Source: an uncultured Pseudomonadales bacterium
GTDB taxonomy: Bacteria > Pseudomonadota > Gammaproteobacteria > Pseudomonadales > Azotimanducaceae
Assembly: GCA_951813295.1 (NCBI GenBank)
Contig: CATOTI010000001.1
Span: 1-64,000 of the forward strand
Direction: 5' to 3'
DNA: 64,000 nt
The notes beneath the pieces are model-generated. The model saw nothing but the letters and a program-made list of their open reading frames with translations. It was not told the origin of the DNA and made no database searches. Below, one piece after another: positions 17,371 through 25,804 of this stretch (the stretch's first letter is position 1; the number at the start of each line of letters is the position of its first letter). Both the position numbers and the translations under genes were made by a program.

Positions 17371-19460
17371 ACTCATTCGAGCAAGAATTCAGCACATCAC
17401 GGATTGAGTTCAACGACCAGGACATTTCCGTGGCCGTCGACAATCTCGCTCGAGCACTGCGACAACCCCTCTCCGCCTGTCCTGGGATGACGGAGGGCGA
17501 CATTTGGCCGTTTCCCGAACCTGACAGATTTGATGAACTCTACGTGAAGTTTGCGAACACGAGCTCTAGAACTCAGTATCTTTCAGAACTCGAAATACGG
17601 GTTGACGACACACCGATACGCCGAATCGAAGCCGAACTCCCAATCGGCGCCTCGACCGAGACGGCGCTAATCCCGATACCACTCCAGGACGTCGTCAACC
17701 TGCTTGATCGGGGGAGTCGAGTTCAGGTTGCCCCTATCGAGATCATTGATGGCGTCGAGTTCGAGTCAACCCCTTGCGAAGTCATCTCTCAACGATCGGC
17801 CCCCGCGATAACCGGGTCCTTCTTTGAACTAGAGCCTTTTCGGCTAGGGCTAGAACTTCATGTCGAAGAAGAAGGTCGCCGTACTCCCCCAGATCTTGAG
17901 ATACGCGGTGCCGGTACGATCCGTTTGCCGGAAACGCGCCCCCTCACTAAGGGTCGAAACGAGGTGCTATATCCGCTGGTCGGTATAGCACCGACGCGGG
18001 GGGTCTACGAGCTCCGACTGCATCCAAATCAAAGTTGGCATGTCGTCCACCTCGCAACCGATCCCATCGAGTCCCTTTCGCCAGCAGAGCTCGTTATCCC
18101 AGACACCGCCTCTACACCAGCACTCTTTGAATTGCGCGTGAATCTCCGCACCGGGGGTACCGCACCCAACCAATTGACTGGCGCGTCGATCGCTGGCGGG
18201 GATACCTTCATGCCACGCGCATATACGAATGATCAAGAGCCCGGATCACTCGTTACCATATCACCCGGGCCACCGCAGACCGTCTCCATCGGAATACCGG
18301 CTGCTCAAGCTAGGGAGCTGGCGCGGCAAGCGGACCCGCGCATTCGCTTTACTGACATATCCCAGGCGGGAGAAACTGATGTCCTTGTCATCATCCCGGC
18401 TCCTCGTGTCCAACTCATGGTCGCTGCATCAGATCAGAACCCCGCTATTGATCCCGACCAGCTAATAAATGTCGCCGTCTTAAACAACGCGCCAGTTCCT
18501 ATTCATATTAGTCGATTGGTAGTTGACGAGTCTGAATCAATGCTTCTGACGCCCTTCCAGGCAAGCTCCTGTCTTATCGAAGCTTACGGTAGCAACGATT
18601 GCGCATTCGACCCAGCCAGCATGCGCGACAGACTAAAAAGCAGCAATTGGGTGGTTGCCGTACGCAACCAGTCGGACAACGACTCTTCGACGTTCGATAT
18701 TTCGCGAGGAACGCATACCTTTGTCAGGAATGCGACCCTCAAGCGCCACTCTCTCTACTCAAAAGTTTCCGCAACAGTTGATATCACATCGAAGGACGAC
18801 ATCAAAGCGATCACCGTACAACTACTCGTCCCAACTGGACGGTTATCAGGACCACTCGGGTCCGAAATGCCCGGGGTCCCACTCGGCAACGATCGTTACG
18901 TCGCGGAGTATCGGTCTTCGGACTTCAACTCTGAGCTCGATCGGTTGGACGCGACCTTTAATGAAGTCATCGTTAGTGTTGTTCTAAACGGGGACGGCGG
19001 GTTTGTGCTCAACGCCTACCCGAAATTCGATCAGGTAAACGAAGCAATCATGCTCGTAGTCTATTTGGTTGGTATTGTGATCGCCGTCCTAATTCATGAC
19101 AAACGTCGAGCGACATTCGCGACTTTCTACAGCTTGGCGTTCCCGCTCATATCAGGTGTTGTCGGGGCCGTCGTTCTACTTTCCGGCAACGGCTCCACTG
19201 CGCCGGCATTCCAGATCGGAGTAGCAACTCTGTGTGCGCTTGCGGTGGTAGCAGTTGGAATCGCAACGTGGAGTAAGAATGCTCCATTGATCGAGCTCCG
19301 ACTCGCAAGCCAGGGGGCGTTTTATACGGACGCATTAGATACCGAGACGAGGCGCCTGCAATCAAGACTTGTTTGGTGGGTCTTCGGCGCTGGGACAGGT
19401 GTTTTCGTTGCTGCGTACCATATGCTCGACCTGCAAACCGGCGCCTTTGGGGTTTTCTAA
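17334..19460 (+). CDS. Beta-sandwich-rich membrane protein, four C-terminal TM segments
   Basis: 708 residues from a GTG that lies 37 bp inside the VWA gene. No family is recognised. About 550 residues of beta-strand-rich, cysteine-containing sequence are followed by TM segments near residues 570-590, 598-620, 627-647 and 680-700. It has no signal peptide, yet the long N-terminal part with spaced cysteines looks extracytoplasmic. Reading it as the continuation of the VWA protein supplies both the signal peptide and the end of the VWA fold. Nine bases separate it from the tubulin-like gene. Confidence 0.6.
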   Translation: MFRSIGARGVVLNSFEQEFSTSRIEFNDQDISVAVDNLARALRQPLSACPGMTEGDIWPFPEPDRFDELYVKFANTSSRTQYLSELEIRVDDTPIRRIEAELPIGASTETALIPIPLQDVVNLLDRGSRVQVAPIEIIDGVEFESTPCEVISQRSAPAITGSFFELEPFRLGLELHVEEEGRRTPPDLEIRGAGTIRLPETRPLTKGRNEVLYPLVGIAPTRGVYELRLHPNQSWHVVHLATDPIESLSPAELVIPDTASTPALFELRVNLRTGGTAPNQLTGASIAGGDTFMPRAYTNDQEPGSLVTISPGPPQTVSIGIPAAQARELARQADPRIRFTDISQAGETDVLVIIPAPRVQLMVAASDQNPAIDPDQLINVAVLNNAPVPIHISRLVVDESESMLLTPFQASSCLIEAYGSNDCAFDPASMRDRLKSSNWVVAVRNQSDNDSSTFDISRGTHTFVRNATLKRHSLYSKVSATVDITSKDDIKAITVQLLVPTGRLSGPLGSEMPGVPLGNDRYVAEYRSSDFNSELDRLDATFNEVIVSVVLNGDGGFVLNAYPKFDQVNEAIMLVVYLVGIVIAVLIHDKRRATFATFYSLAFPLISGVVGAVVLLSGNGSTAPAFQIGVATLCALAVVAVGIATWSKNAPLIELRLASQGAFYTDALDTETRRLQSRLVWWVFGAGTGVFVAAYHMLDLQTGAFGVF

Positions 19461-19469
19461 GGACTAAAT

Positions 19470-22400
19470 ATGACTTCGTTTCCTGGGGCGGTACGACGGA
19501 TACCGACACTTTTCGTCGGTGCGGGTGGTACGGGTATAACAACCGCTCGAATAGTCAAAACAATCGGTCGCAAAGCCGATGATTCCGACCTTTTCGAGTC
19601 AATCAGGCGCGGCGCGTTCCAATTCGTTGGGGTTGATACTGATCGAAACGCCAATACCCGAAGGCGAGATTTTGACCCATCAATCATCCCGACCGATTCG
19701 CTCCTAGCAGGTGGCCAGCAAGTCTCGTTCACATCATTGGATCAGCTCGAAGGAGATCAATTCGTCGCGCTGAGTGCTAGATCGATCGCGAATGCACTAA
19801 ACGCGATCAATGCGGACGCGACACTGATTCAAGCCGGTGGGGGACTTTCGGGGTTGCGTCACCCTGAGATTGCGGCCTGGTTCCCCGGGAACAATACACA
19901 CGATCCAAATTCTCACCGTGATACACAGTCGACCGCCCGCATTGGCTACGGTGCTGCCGCGGCCAACGGTGCGGCCCAATGGCGCCCCCTTGGGCGCGTT
20001 GGTCTGTTTCTGTCAGCGGGTGCGATCTTCGCGAAACTGAGGTCTGCGCTTGAGCGAGTCCAGAGCGCGCTTGACAACCAAAGTTCAATCCACGCGCCTC
20101 CTCGGGCATACATCATTTCGTCACTAGCCGGGGGAACTGGAAGTGGGATGTTCTGGGACTTGGCCTATATGTTGCGGACCCTAAATCCGGAGCTCGACAT
20201 TCGAGGAATTTTCCTTCATCCCGCTGCGTTTGACGGATTAGATCAGGCAGGCCGGATCTACGCCAACGGATATGCCGCGATCAAAGAGCTCGTGATGATA
20301 AAAAACTGGACTTGGGACGTTCCACACGAATTCCGTTGGCCCGGTGTACCCGCGACATACATGGCGCAGTCGGGCGCCGCTCCAGCTTTCAATAGCGTGT
20401 ATCTGTTTCCCGGGATTAGTGCCAGTGAGGCAGCGTCAGATATCCATCGGGCACGTGTTGACCTTACATGCCTACGAATGGCCGAAGTATGTCTAGCGCA
20501 AACCCGAGACGATCTCTATGCCGATCTAGATCAAGGTAATGCGAATGAGCGGAGCGATAGCCGAGAACTATCAGGGCAGCCGGGTGCCCGGTATGTTTTC
20601 TCCACGGCTGGCGCCGCGCAGTTTGAATTCCCTGGTGAGGCAGAGATTCAAGCAGCGACCTACCTCGATGCACTTCCAAGGCTGGTCCACGACAACGAAT
20701 CGCCATCGAACGACAAGGACTCGCTCACGTCGCGTCTCAAGGGTGGAGATCCCGTTAGGTTGATCGCAGGAATCGTCGAGTCGATGGACAGAAACCAGGC
20801 CGCGCTCACAAAGTGGGCCGAACAACTGGACGGCCAATCAATTAGTGAAGACCCTGTCCGTCGATTTCAAGAACGGATTCCGCAAATAGTCCGTCGACGT
20901 TGGGCCGACGCCGTAGCTACAGCGGCCACTGCACAACCTACCGACCATGCCTTGTTTTCGCCCGAGGAGCTTCATGGGGATGCGCTGGTCGGTGCCGTAG
21001 AAGAGCTATGCAACGTCGTCTCGCGCCATATCGCCCGGATATCAGAAGACCGCAGCCTTCTATCTCGCGAGGATCGAAAAGCAAGTGAGAAGGTTATTGA
21101 GTGGCTGAACAAGCTACCGCGCGATTCACAGCGCCTTCACAAGATGCTAATCCCGCCGCAATACATCCAGGGATTCAGCGACCTTCAGCGTGCTGCGGTT
21201 CCGCGCCCGTTTCTATTTGGATGGATCTTCCGCATGCTCGATTGGATCGGAAGATTCGGACGGCGACAAATTCTCTCGGATATGGTCGACGAGATAATCC
21301 GATCGACAATGCTGCAAGTGCGCGAAATTGGTGACGCCAAGGCCGACGACGTAACGACTCAACTTTCGCGGAGCTTATCCCGCACTGGCCAATTGGACGT
21401 ACTACTGAGTTCACTCAAACGCGTTGTCGAGATCGATGATAGAAACCGAGAACGTCGACAGCAACTTCGACATGCCATCGACATCGAACGGTCACGCCTC
21501 CAGCTAGATGACACGGGTGAGCGATCGCCGATGCTTCTTGATCACTTGGCATCAATAGGCGAAGAGATTCGTCGACTTACATTGGATGAGATGGCTACGA
21601 AAGATCTTGTCGCAGATGCAGTCGAAATCTGGCAAGACGTTGAAAAACACGTTGAAAGTGGAGTGGCCAACAACCCTAGGTCAGTTTCGCCGAACCCCGC
21701 GTTCTGGCGCGACCTATTCAAGGATGCATCCCCTACCGACGGAAAAACGCTAGTTGAATGCCTAGCCGAAGCGGTAACGAAACGCGTGCCGTTTTTCGAC
21801 ATCGATGACGCAGGCACTATGCTCAGCAATCTCATCGTATGGCGTTCGGTATTCTTCACGGTTTTGCGCGCGTGGACTCGTCGACAAGAGGTCGCGCTTG
21901 CTCGACTTGGAAGCGAAACCGGAATTGAGGGGCGTTTGACCCAAGTCGATACTCCAATCTTCACTAGCGGCTCTTTGACGAACCCGATTTCGATCGACAA
22001 GGTCGTTCTAGTCCCTCCAGAGAGAACCCACATAGCTGTGATGCCACTCGACTTAAACGCCACGCAATCAGTTGAGCGCGCGTTCAAGAATCATGCAGGC
22101 GCGACGCTGCAAACGGAACCCAGCGTCTCGCGAACTGGTAGCGATCTACCGATCCTATACATGGAAAAACGCTCCCGATCCGTGGACGAGATCAAGGGGA
22201 TCGAAGAGCTTCGACGAAGTTACATCGACCTCTCACTCGATGTTCGTCCGCTCTATCATATCCTCCACGGAATCGCCGATGCACCAGACGTCGCGACGGC
22301 ATCGGCGTCCCCTTTCCCTGTGAAGTGCGGCAACGTCGGCTGTGAACGCGACCTCCGATATGACTCACGGATGCTGACCAACTGTGCTGAATGTAGCCAG

Positions 22401-23870
22401 CCGATTTGGAACCGCTGCGGAAATGAACAGTGCGCAGAGGATAACCTTCGAAACCGCTTGCTTAGAGAGAACGGCGGGGTCTTACCGAAACGGCTTCCTA
22501 ATGAATGTCCCGAATGCAACCATGAGTTACTCACCTACTGGTGGCGCTGTGCGCACCACCCCGATATGCCGATTCCCGCAGACAAGTCCAAGTGTCCGAA
22601 CTGCCTTGCGGAATACCAAGCAGGAAATCGGCAGTACAGCACCGTGGCGCAGCGATCGGATGCAGACTCGACCGAGTGTCCCGGATGTGAGCAACTAGGA
22701 GCCCCACAAGCCGAAGTAACGATAATTCCATCGAGTCTACGTAAGTTCTACTTCGACGGCGTGAACGGTCACGACTCGGTGACGTTTCCGGAGCTCGTTC
22801 AGAAGCACAAGCTAAAGCCGCATGAATGCGGGTATCCCGCACACAGGCACTTCCTGTTTCCAACATGCCCTGAGCCATCGGAGGACGGCGCGTATCACAA
22901 CCTTTACCGCGGGCCACATGGGCAGTTCATTTGTCCAAATCACCCGGCCAAGCGATTCTTCAGCTGTTTCCATTGCGATTATCCGATCGATTCAGATGAT
23001 CACAACCTTCGCGCGGACGGGACGACGACTTGTCCGCGATGTCTTCGCGGCATACGAGTGTGTACGTTTTGCACGCCGCAGAACCAGCATTTGTTTGAGC
23101 CGCAGCCACAGGGTTCTAGTCAGCGGTTGCACTGCCCGAACTGCTCCAATCTCGTTAGCCCCATCCGTGATCGTGCAGCAACATTGGATCTCAACGAAGA
23201 TTTTCGACCCGAACGACCGGGGTATTGCCCTAACACGACCGGCTGTGACGCGGGAGCAGCGCCTTGGGACACAGTTGCGAGGTATGACATCGGCACTTGT
23301 CGAATCTGCGACTCTGCGCAGTTGCTGAATCGAAGCGAGTTGGTCGAGAACATCAGTCGCTGCCCGGTATGCGTCTCGGTCTTTGGCACTCCAACGCCGA
23401 CCCAGCGCACGCCGACAACGATCCCGGCCGAACCGGATGATCTACGGGAGCACTTTGATTCGCTCAAAGCGCAACGGCCTTACGCGTTGGAGCGACTGAA
23501 TGAGCGCTGCGAGACGTGTGGAACAATTCCAAGCCGAATGTTGAGCGCAGGCAACATCGCGCTTGATGACGAGGATCTAGATGACGACCGCTTTCCAGCC
23601 GCTGACGCAACGGTCGAGATTGGGTTGCAACCCTTCTCGGTTATTTTTGAGGTTCTCCTTCGTAATCGGGATGATCTGGCGGCGCTTGACGCATTGAAGG
23701 AAATCGAGATTTTTCGTGCACATCGCGGCGATATTCGCGAGCTCATGAGTAAGTTTTTGGACCCGGTCGATACGCAGTCCGCTGCAGGTCGATCGCTGGA
23801 ACGTCGATTCGATGCGGTCGCAGCTCTGCACGAAGAGGAGATGCGACGAGAGTCGGGAGGACGGATGTAG
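19470..23870 (+). CDS. Giant tubulin/FtsZ-fold GTPase-like protein with zinc-ribbon tail
   Basis: 1466 residues. The N-terminus has a nucleotide-binding loop FVGAGGTGITTARIVKTIG (15-33) and the tubulin signature AGGTGSGMFWDLAYML with GGTGSG at 221-226; this matches the prokaryotic Tubulin_2-like family. A helical middle region follows. From about residue 952 to 1350 there are many CxxC/CxxH pairs (for example CGNVGCERD, CAECSQPIW, CPECNHELL, CPNCLAEY, CPRCLRGIRVCTFC, CPNCSNLV, CETCGT), implying a chain of zinc ribbons. A cytoplasmic filament or scaffold that meets the membrane VWA partner is plausible; the function is unknown. ATG at 19470. Confidence 0.75.
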   Translation: MTSFPGAVRRIPTLFVGAGGTGITTARIVKTIGRKADDSDLFESIRRGAFQFVGVDTDRNANTRRRDFDPSIIPTDSLLAGGQQVSFTSLDQLEGDQFVALSARSIANALNAINADATLIQAGGGLSGLRHPEIAAWFPGNNTHDPNSHRDTQSTARIGYGAAAANGAAQWRPLGRVGLFLSAGAIFAKLRSALERVQSALDNQSSIHAPPRAYIISSLAGGTGSGMFWDLAYMLRTLNPELDIRGIFLHPAAFDGLDQAGRIYANGYAAIKELVMIKNWTWDVPHEFRWPGVPATYMAQSGAAPAFNSVYLFPGISASEAASDIHRARVDLTCLRMAEVCLAQTRDDLYADLDQGNANERSDSRELSGQPGARYVFSTAGAAQFEFPGEAEIQAATYLDALPRLVHDNESPSNDKDSLTSRLKGGDPVRLIAGIVESMDRNQAALTKWAEQLDGQSISEDPVRRFQERIPQIVRRRWADAVATAATAQPTDHALFSPEELHGDALVGAVEELCNVVSRHIARISEDRSLLSREDRKASEKVIEWLNKLPRDSQRLHKMLIPPQYIQGFSDLQRAAVPRPFLFGWIFRMLDWIGRFGRRQILSDMVDEIIRSTMLQVREIGDAKADDVTTQLSRSLSRTGQLDVLLSSLKRVVEIDDRNRERRQQLRHAIDIERSRLQLDDTGERSPMLLDHLASIGEEIRRLTLDEMATKDLVADAVEIWQDVEKHVESGVANNPRSVSPNPAFWRDLFKDASPTDGKTLVECLAEAVTKRVPFFDIDDAGTMLSNLIVWRSVFFTVLRAWTRRQEVALARLGSETGIEGRLTQVDTPIFTSGSLTNPISIDKVVLVPPERTHIAVMPLDLNATQSVERAFKNHAGATLQTEPSVSRTGSDLPILYMEKRSRSVDEIKGIEELRRSYIDLSLDVRPLYHILHGIADAPDVATASASPFPVKCGNVGCERDLRYDSRMLTNCAECSQPIWNRCGNEQCAEDNLRNRLLRENGGVLPKRLPNECPECNHELLTYWWRCAHHPDMPIPADKSKCPNCLAEYQAGNRQYSTVAQRSDADSTECPGCEQLGAPQAEVTIIPSSLRKFYFDGVNGHDSVTFPELVQKHKLKPHECGYPAHRHFLFPTCPEPSEDGAYHNLYRGPHGQFICPNHPAKRFFSCFHCDYPIDSDDHNLRADGTTTCPRCLRGIRVCTFCTPQNQHLFEPQPQGSSQRLHCPNCSNLVSPIRDRAATLDLNEDFRPERPGYCPNTTGCDAGAAPWDTVARYDIGTCRICDSAQLLNRSELVENISRCPVCVSVFGTPTPTQRTPTTIPAEPDDLREHFDSLKAQRPYALERLNERCETCGTIPSRMLSAGNIALDDEDLDDDRFPAADATVEIGLQPFSVIFEVLLRNRDDLAALDALKEIEIFRAHRGDIRELMSKFLDPVDTQSAAGRSLERRFDAVAALHEEEMRRESGGRM

Positions 23871-24011
23871 CCGTTGCGTCGAGTTAGGTCTTATTGACTC
23901 GCTTCGAGCGGAATTGTTTCTGCAGAGTACCGTAGTCATCCCCGGGTACGGACGGCGTGGATCTGGAGTTTTCTGGCATGGTGAACGTGCAGGGAGACTC
24001 GAATACAACGA

Positions 24012-24205
24012 TCGCGAGTCACAGAAACGCTGATCCTCTCGATCCTGAAAGAAGCGCTGGGCTGAATGCGAAGGAGATTTGCCGCAAGCACGGCATCAGC
24101 GATGCGACGTACTACACCTGGAAGAGCAACTTTGGTGGCATGAGCGCGTCTGATCTGAAGCGCTTACGTGAGGTCGAAGACGAGAACGCTGTCAACGCCG
24201 GTTGA
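24012..24205 (+). pseudogene. IS3-family orfA fragment, frameshifted
   Basis: In one frame ETLILSILKEA and in another GLNAKEICRKHGISDATYYT followed by WKSNFGGMSASDLKRLREVEDEN give the helix-turn-helix orfA protein of IS3-type elements with a frameshift at about 24057. Neither end of the element nor orfB remains nearby. Before it, from 23871, about 140 bp show nothing recognisable apart from a short open stretch from GTG 23957 (VDLEFSGMVNVQGDSNTTIA) that could be the start of a lost fourth gene of the tubulin operon. Confidence 0.65.
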
Positions 24206-24270
24206 AAAATGCCTCCCTTAGGGCTGAATGCCGGAGTAAATGTGACCCCGTCGGTTTGTGTTGAGCGGCC

Positions 24271-24288
24271 GACTGACCTCTTGGTCAG

Positions 24289-24290
<2 letters not shown>
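24271..24290. repeat. Perfect hairpin next to istB relic
   Basis: GACTGACC-TCTT-GGTCAGTC, an 8-bp perfect stem with a 4-nt loop, overlaps the stop of the istB relic. It could be a terminator for the old IS21 element; no T-run follows. Confidence 0.35.
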
Positions 24291-24578
<288 letters not shown>

Positions 24579-24618
24579 TGACCCAGTGACCTGCCCGACT
24601 TTTTCGGTCCATTTGGAA

Positions 24619-25464
24619 CTAGAGGATGGCGGTTGAAATTGCCTCCTGGGGCAACTGGTTGATGAACTCGTTGGGGGTGAGATAGCCGAGGCTCGAATGC
24701 GGCCTGACAGCGTTGTAGTCGCGTCGCCACTGCTCGATCAGGATGCAAGCTTCGCGACGGGTGCGGAACCATTCCACATTCAAGCACTCGTCGCGAAACT
24801 TGCCGTTGAAGCTCTCGTTGATGCCGTTCTGCCAGGGTTTGCCGGGCTCGATGAACGCGGTGTCGATGCCCACCTGTCGTAGCCATCGTCGAACCGCAGC
24901 AGCAACGAACTCCGGACCGTGGTCCGAGCGAATGGCACGAGGTGCACCGTGCAGGCTCATCAGTCGGCTGAGCTCGGCAATGACCTGGCCCGATCGCAGT
25001 CGTCCGGCAACATGGATCGACAGACACGCGTGAGTGAACTCGTCGACGACCGTCAGGCACTTGAGTATCTGACCATTGGCACAACGGTCGAACACGAAGT
25101 CGATCGCCCAGAGGTCGTTGGCACGGGTTGCCGGGCGTGGCCTCGGTTGCGACGCCAAACGCCGCCTAGGGCGCTTCTTTGGCACTTGCAGCGCGGCTTT
25201 GCGCCACAAGCGATACGTTCGGTCAGAGCTCATCGGGTAGCCCTCGCGATCCATGAGCACCTGGATACGGCGGTAGCCGAAGCGCGGACGGCGCGCCGCC
25301 AGGCGCTTCATCACGGCGAGAATCGGCGCATCCTTGACCTCGAGACGCGATCGGTAGGCAAGCGTCGATCGCGACAACGAGACGAGTCGACAAGCCCGTC
25401 GCTGCGACAGACCACGGCGCATCGCGTACGCCGCTTGCTGCCGTCGAACGCGGGCGCTCACCAT
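24619..25464 (-). CDS. IS3-family OrfB (DDE transposase)
   Basis: 281 residues with an integrase core: Asp in LWAIDFVFDRCANG, Asp in AIRSDHGPEFVA and Glu in WQNGINESFNGKFRDECLN, 35 residues after the second Asp as in DD(35)E enzymes. An HTH_21-like N-terminal region (RRPRFGYRRIQVLMDREG) is present. It begins in the -1 frame at the A7 slip site inside orfA and is probably made as a fusion. The frame is intact, so the element may be active. Confidence 0.93.
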   Translation of the reverse strand: MVSARVRRQQAAYAMRRGLSQRRACRLVSLSRSTLAYRSRLEVKDAPILAVMKRLAARRPRFGYRRIQVLMDREGYPMSSDRTYRLWRKAALQVPKKRPRRRLASQPRPRPATRANDLWAIDFVFDRCANGQILKCLTVVDEFTHACLSIHVAGRLRSGQVIAELSRLMSLHGAPRAIRSDHGPEFVAAAVRRWLRQVGIDTAFIEPGKPWQNGINESFNGKFRDECLNVEWFRTRREACILIEQWRRDYNAVRPHSSLGYLTPNEFINQLPQEAISTAIL

Positions 25465-25749
25465 TTTTTTGCCTGGATCTCCTTCATGATCTCTACTTCG
25501 AGATCACGCTCCGCCAACAGCTTCTTCAGCCGGGCGTTCTCTTGTTCGAGTTGCTTAAGCTTGCGCACGTCGTTGACGTCGCCGCCCCCGTACTTCTTGC
25601 GCCAGGCATAGATCGTTTGATCGCTGACCCCGTGGCGCTTGGCGACCTTCGGAACGGACTCCCGATCCGTCTCCCTGAGGATCCGAACCATCTGCTCTTC
25701 CGTGAATCGACTCTTCTTCATGACTTCCTCCGTCGGAAGCCATCCTCTC
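24620..25749 (-). mobile_element. IS3-family insertion sequence, apparently complete
   Basis: About 1.13 kb with short terminal inverted repeats (AGAGGATGG at the left end; the same on the minus strand at the right end). The trinucleotide AAC stands directly outside each end (24617-24619 and 25750-25752), a likely 3-bp target duplication as made by IS3 elements. orfA and orfB lie on the minus strand and overlap at an A7 frameshift site. Exact ends are by eye. Confidence 0.8.
25458..25721 (-). CDS. IS3-family OrfA (helix-turn-helix)
   Basis: 87 residues starting MKKSRFTEEQMVRILRE; the HTH is KVAKRHGVSDQTIYAWRKKYGG and a leucine-zipper-like segment LKQLEQENARLKKLLAERD follows. It ends EIQAKKW just past a run of seven A on the coding strand (25464-25470), the typical A-AAA-AAA slip site at which a -1 frameshift gives the OrfAB transposase. 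An in-frame upstream extension to 25751 crosses the IS end and is rejected. Confidence 0.92.
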   Translation of the reverse strand: MKKSRFTEEQMVRILRETDRESVPKVAKRHGVSDQTIYAWRKKYGGGDVNDVRKLKQLEQENARLKKLLAERDLEVEIMKEIQAKKW

Positions 25750-25804
25750 AACTATCCTGCGGTCCGAAAATCACCTAGCAGGTCACCCGCGCTCATCCAT
25801 CTCC

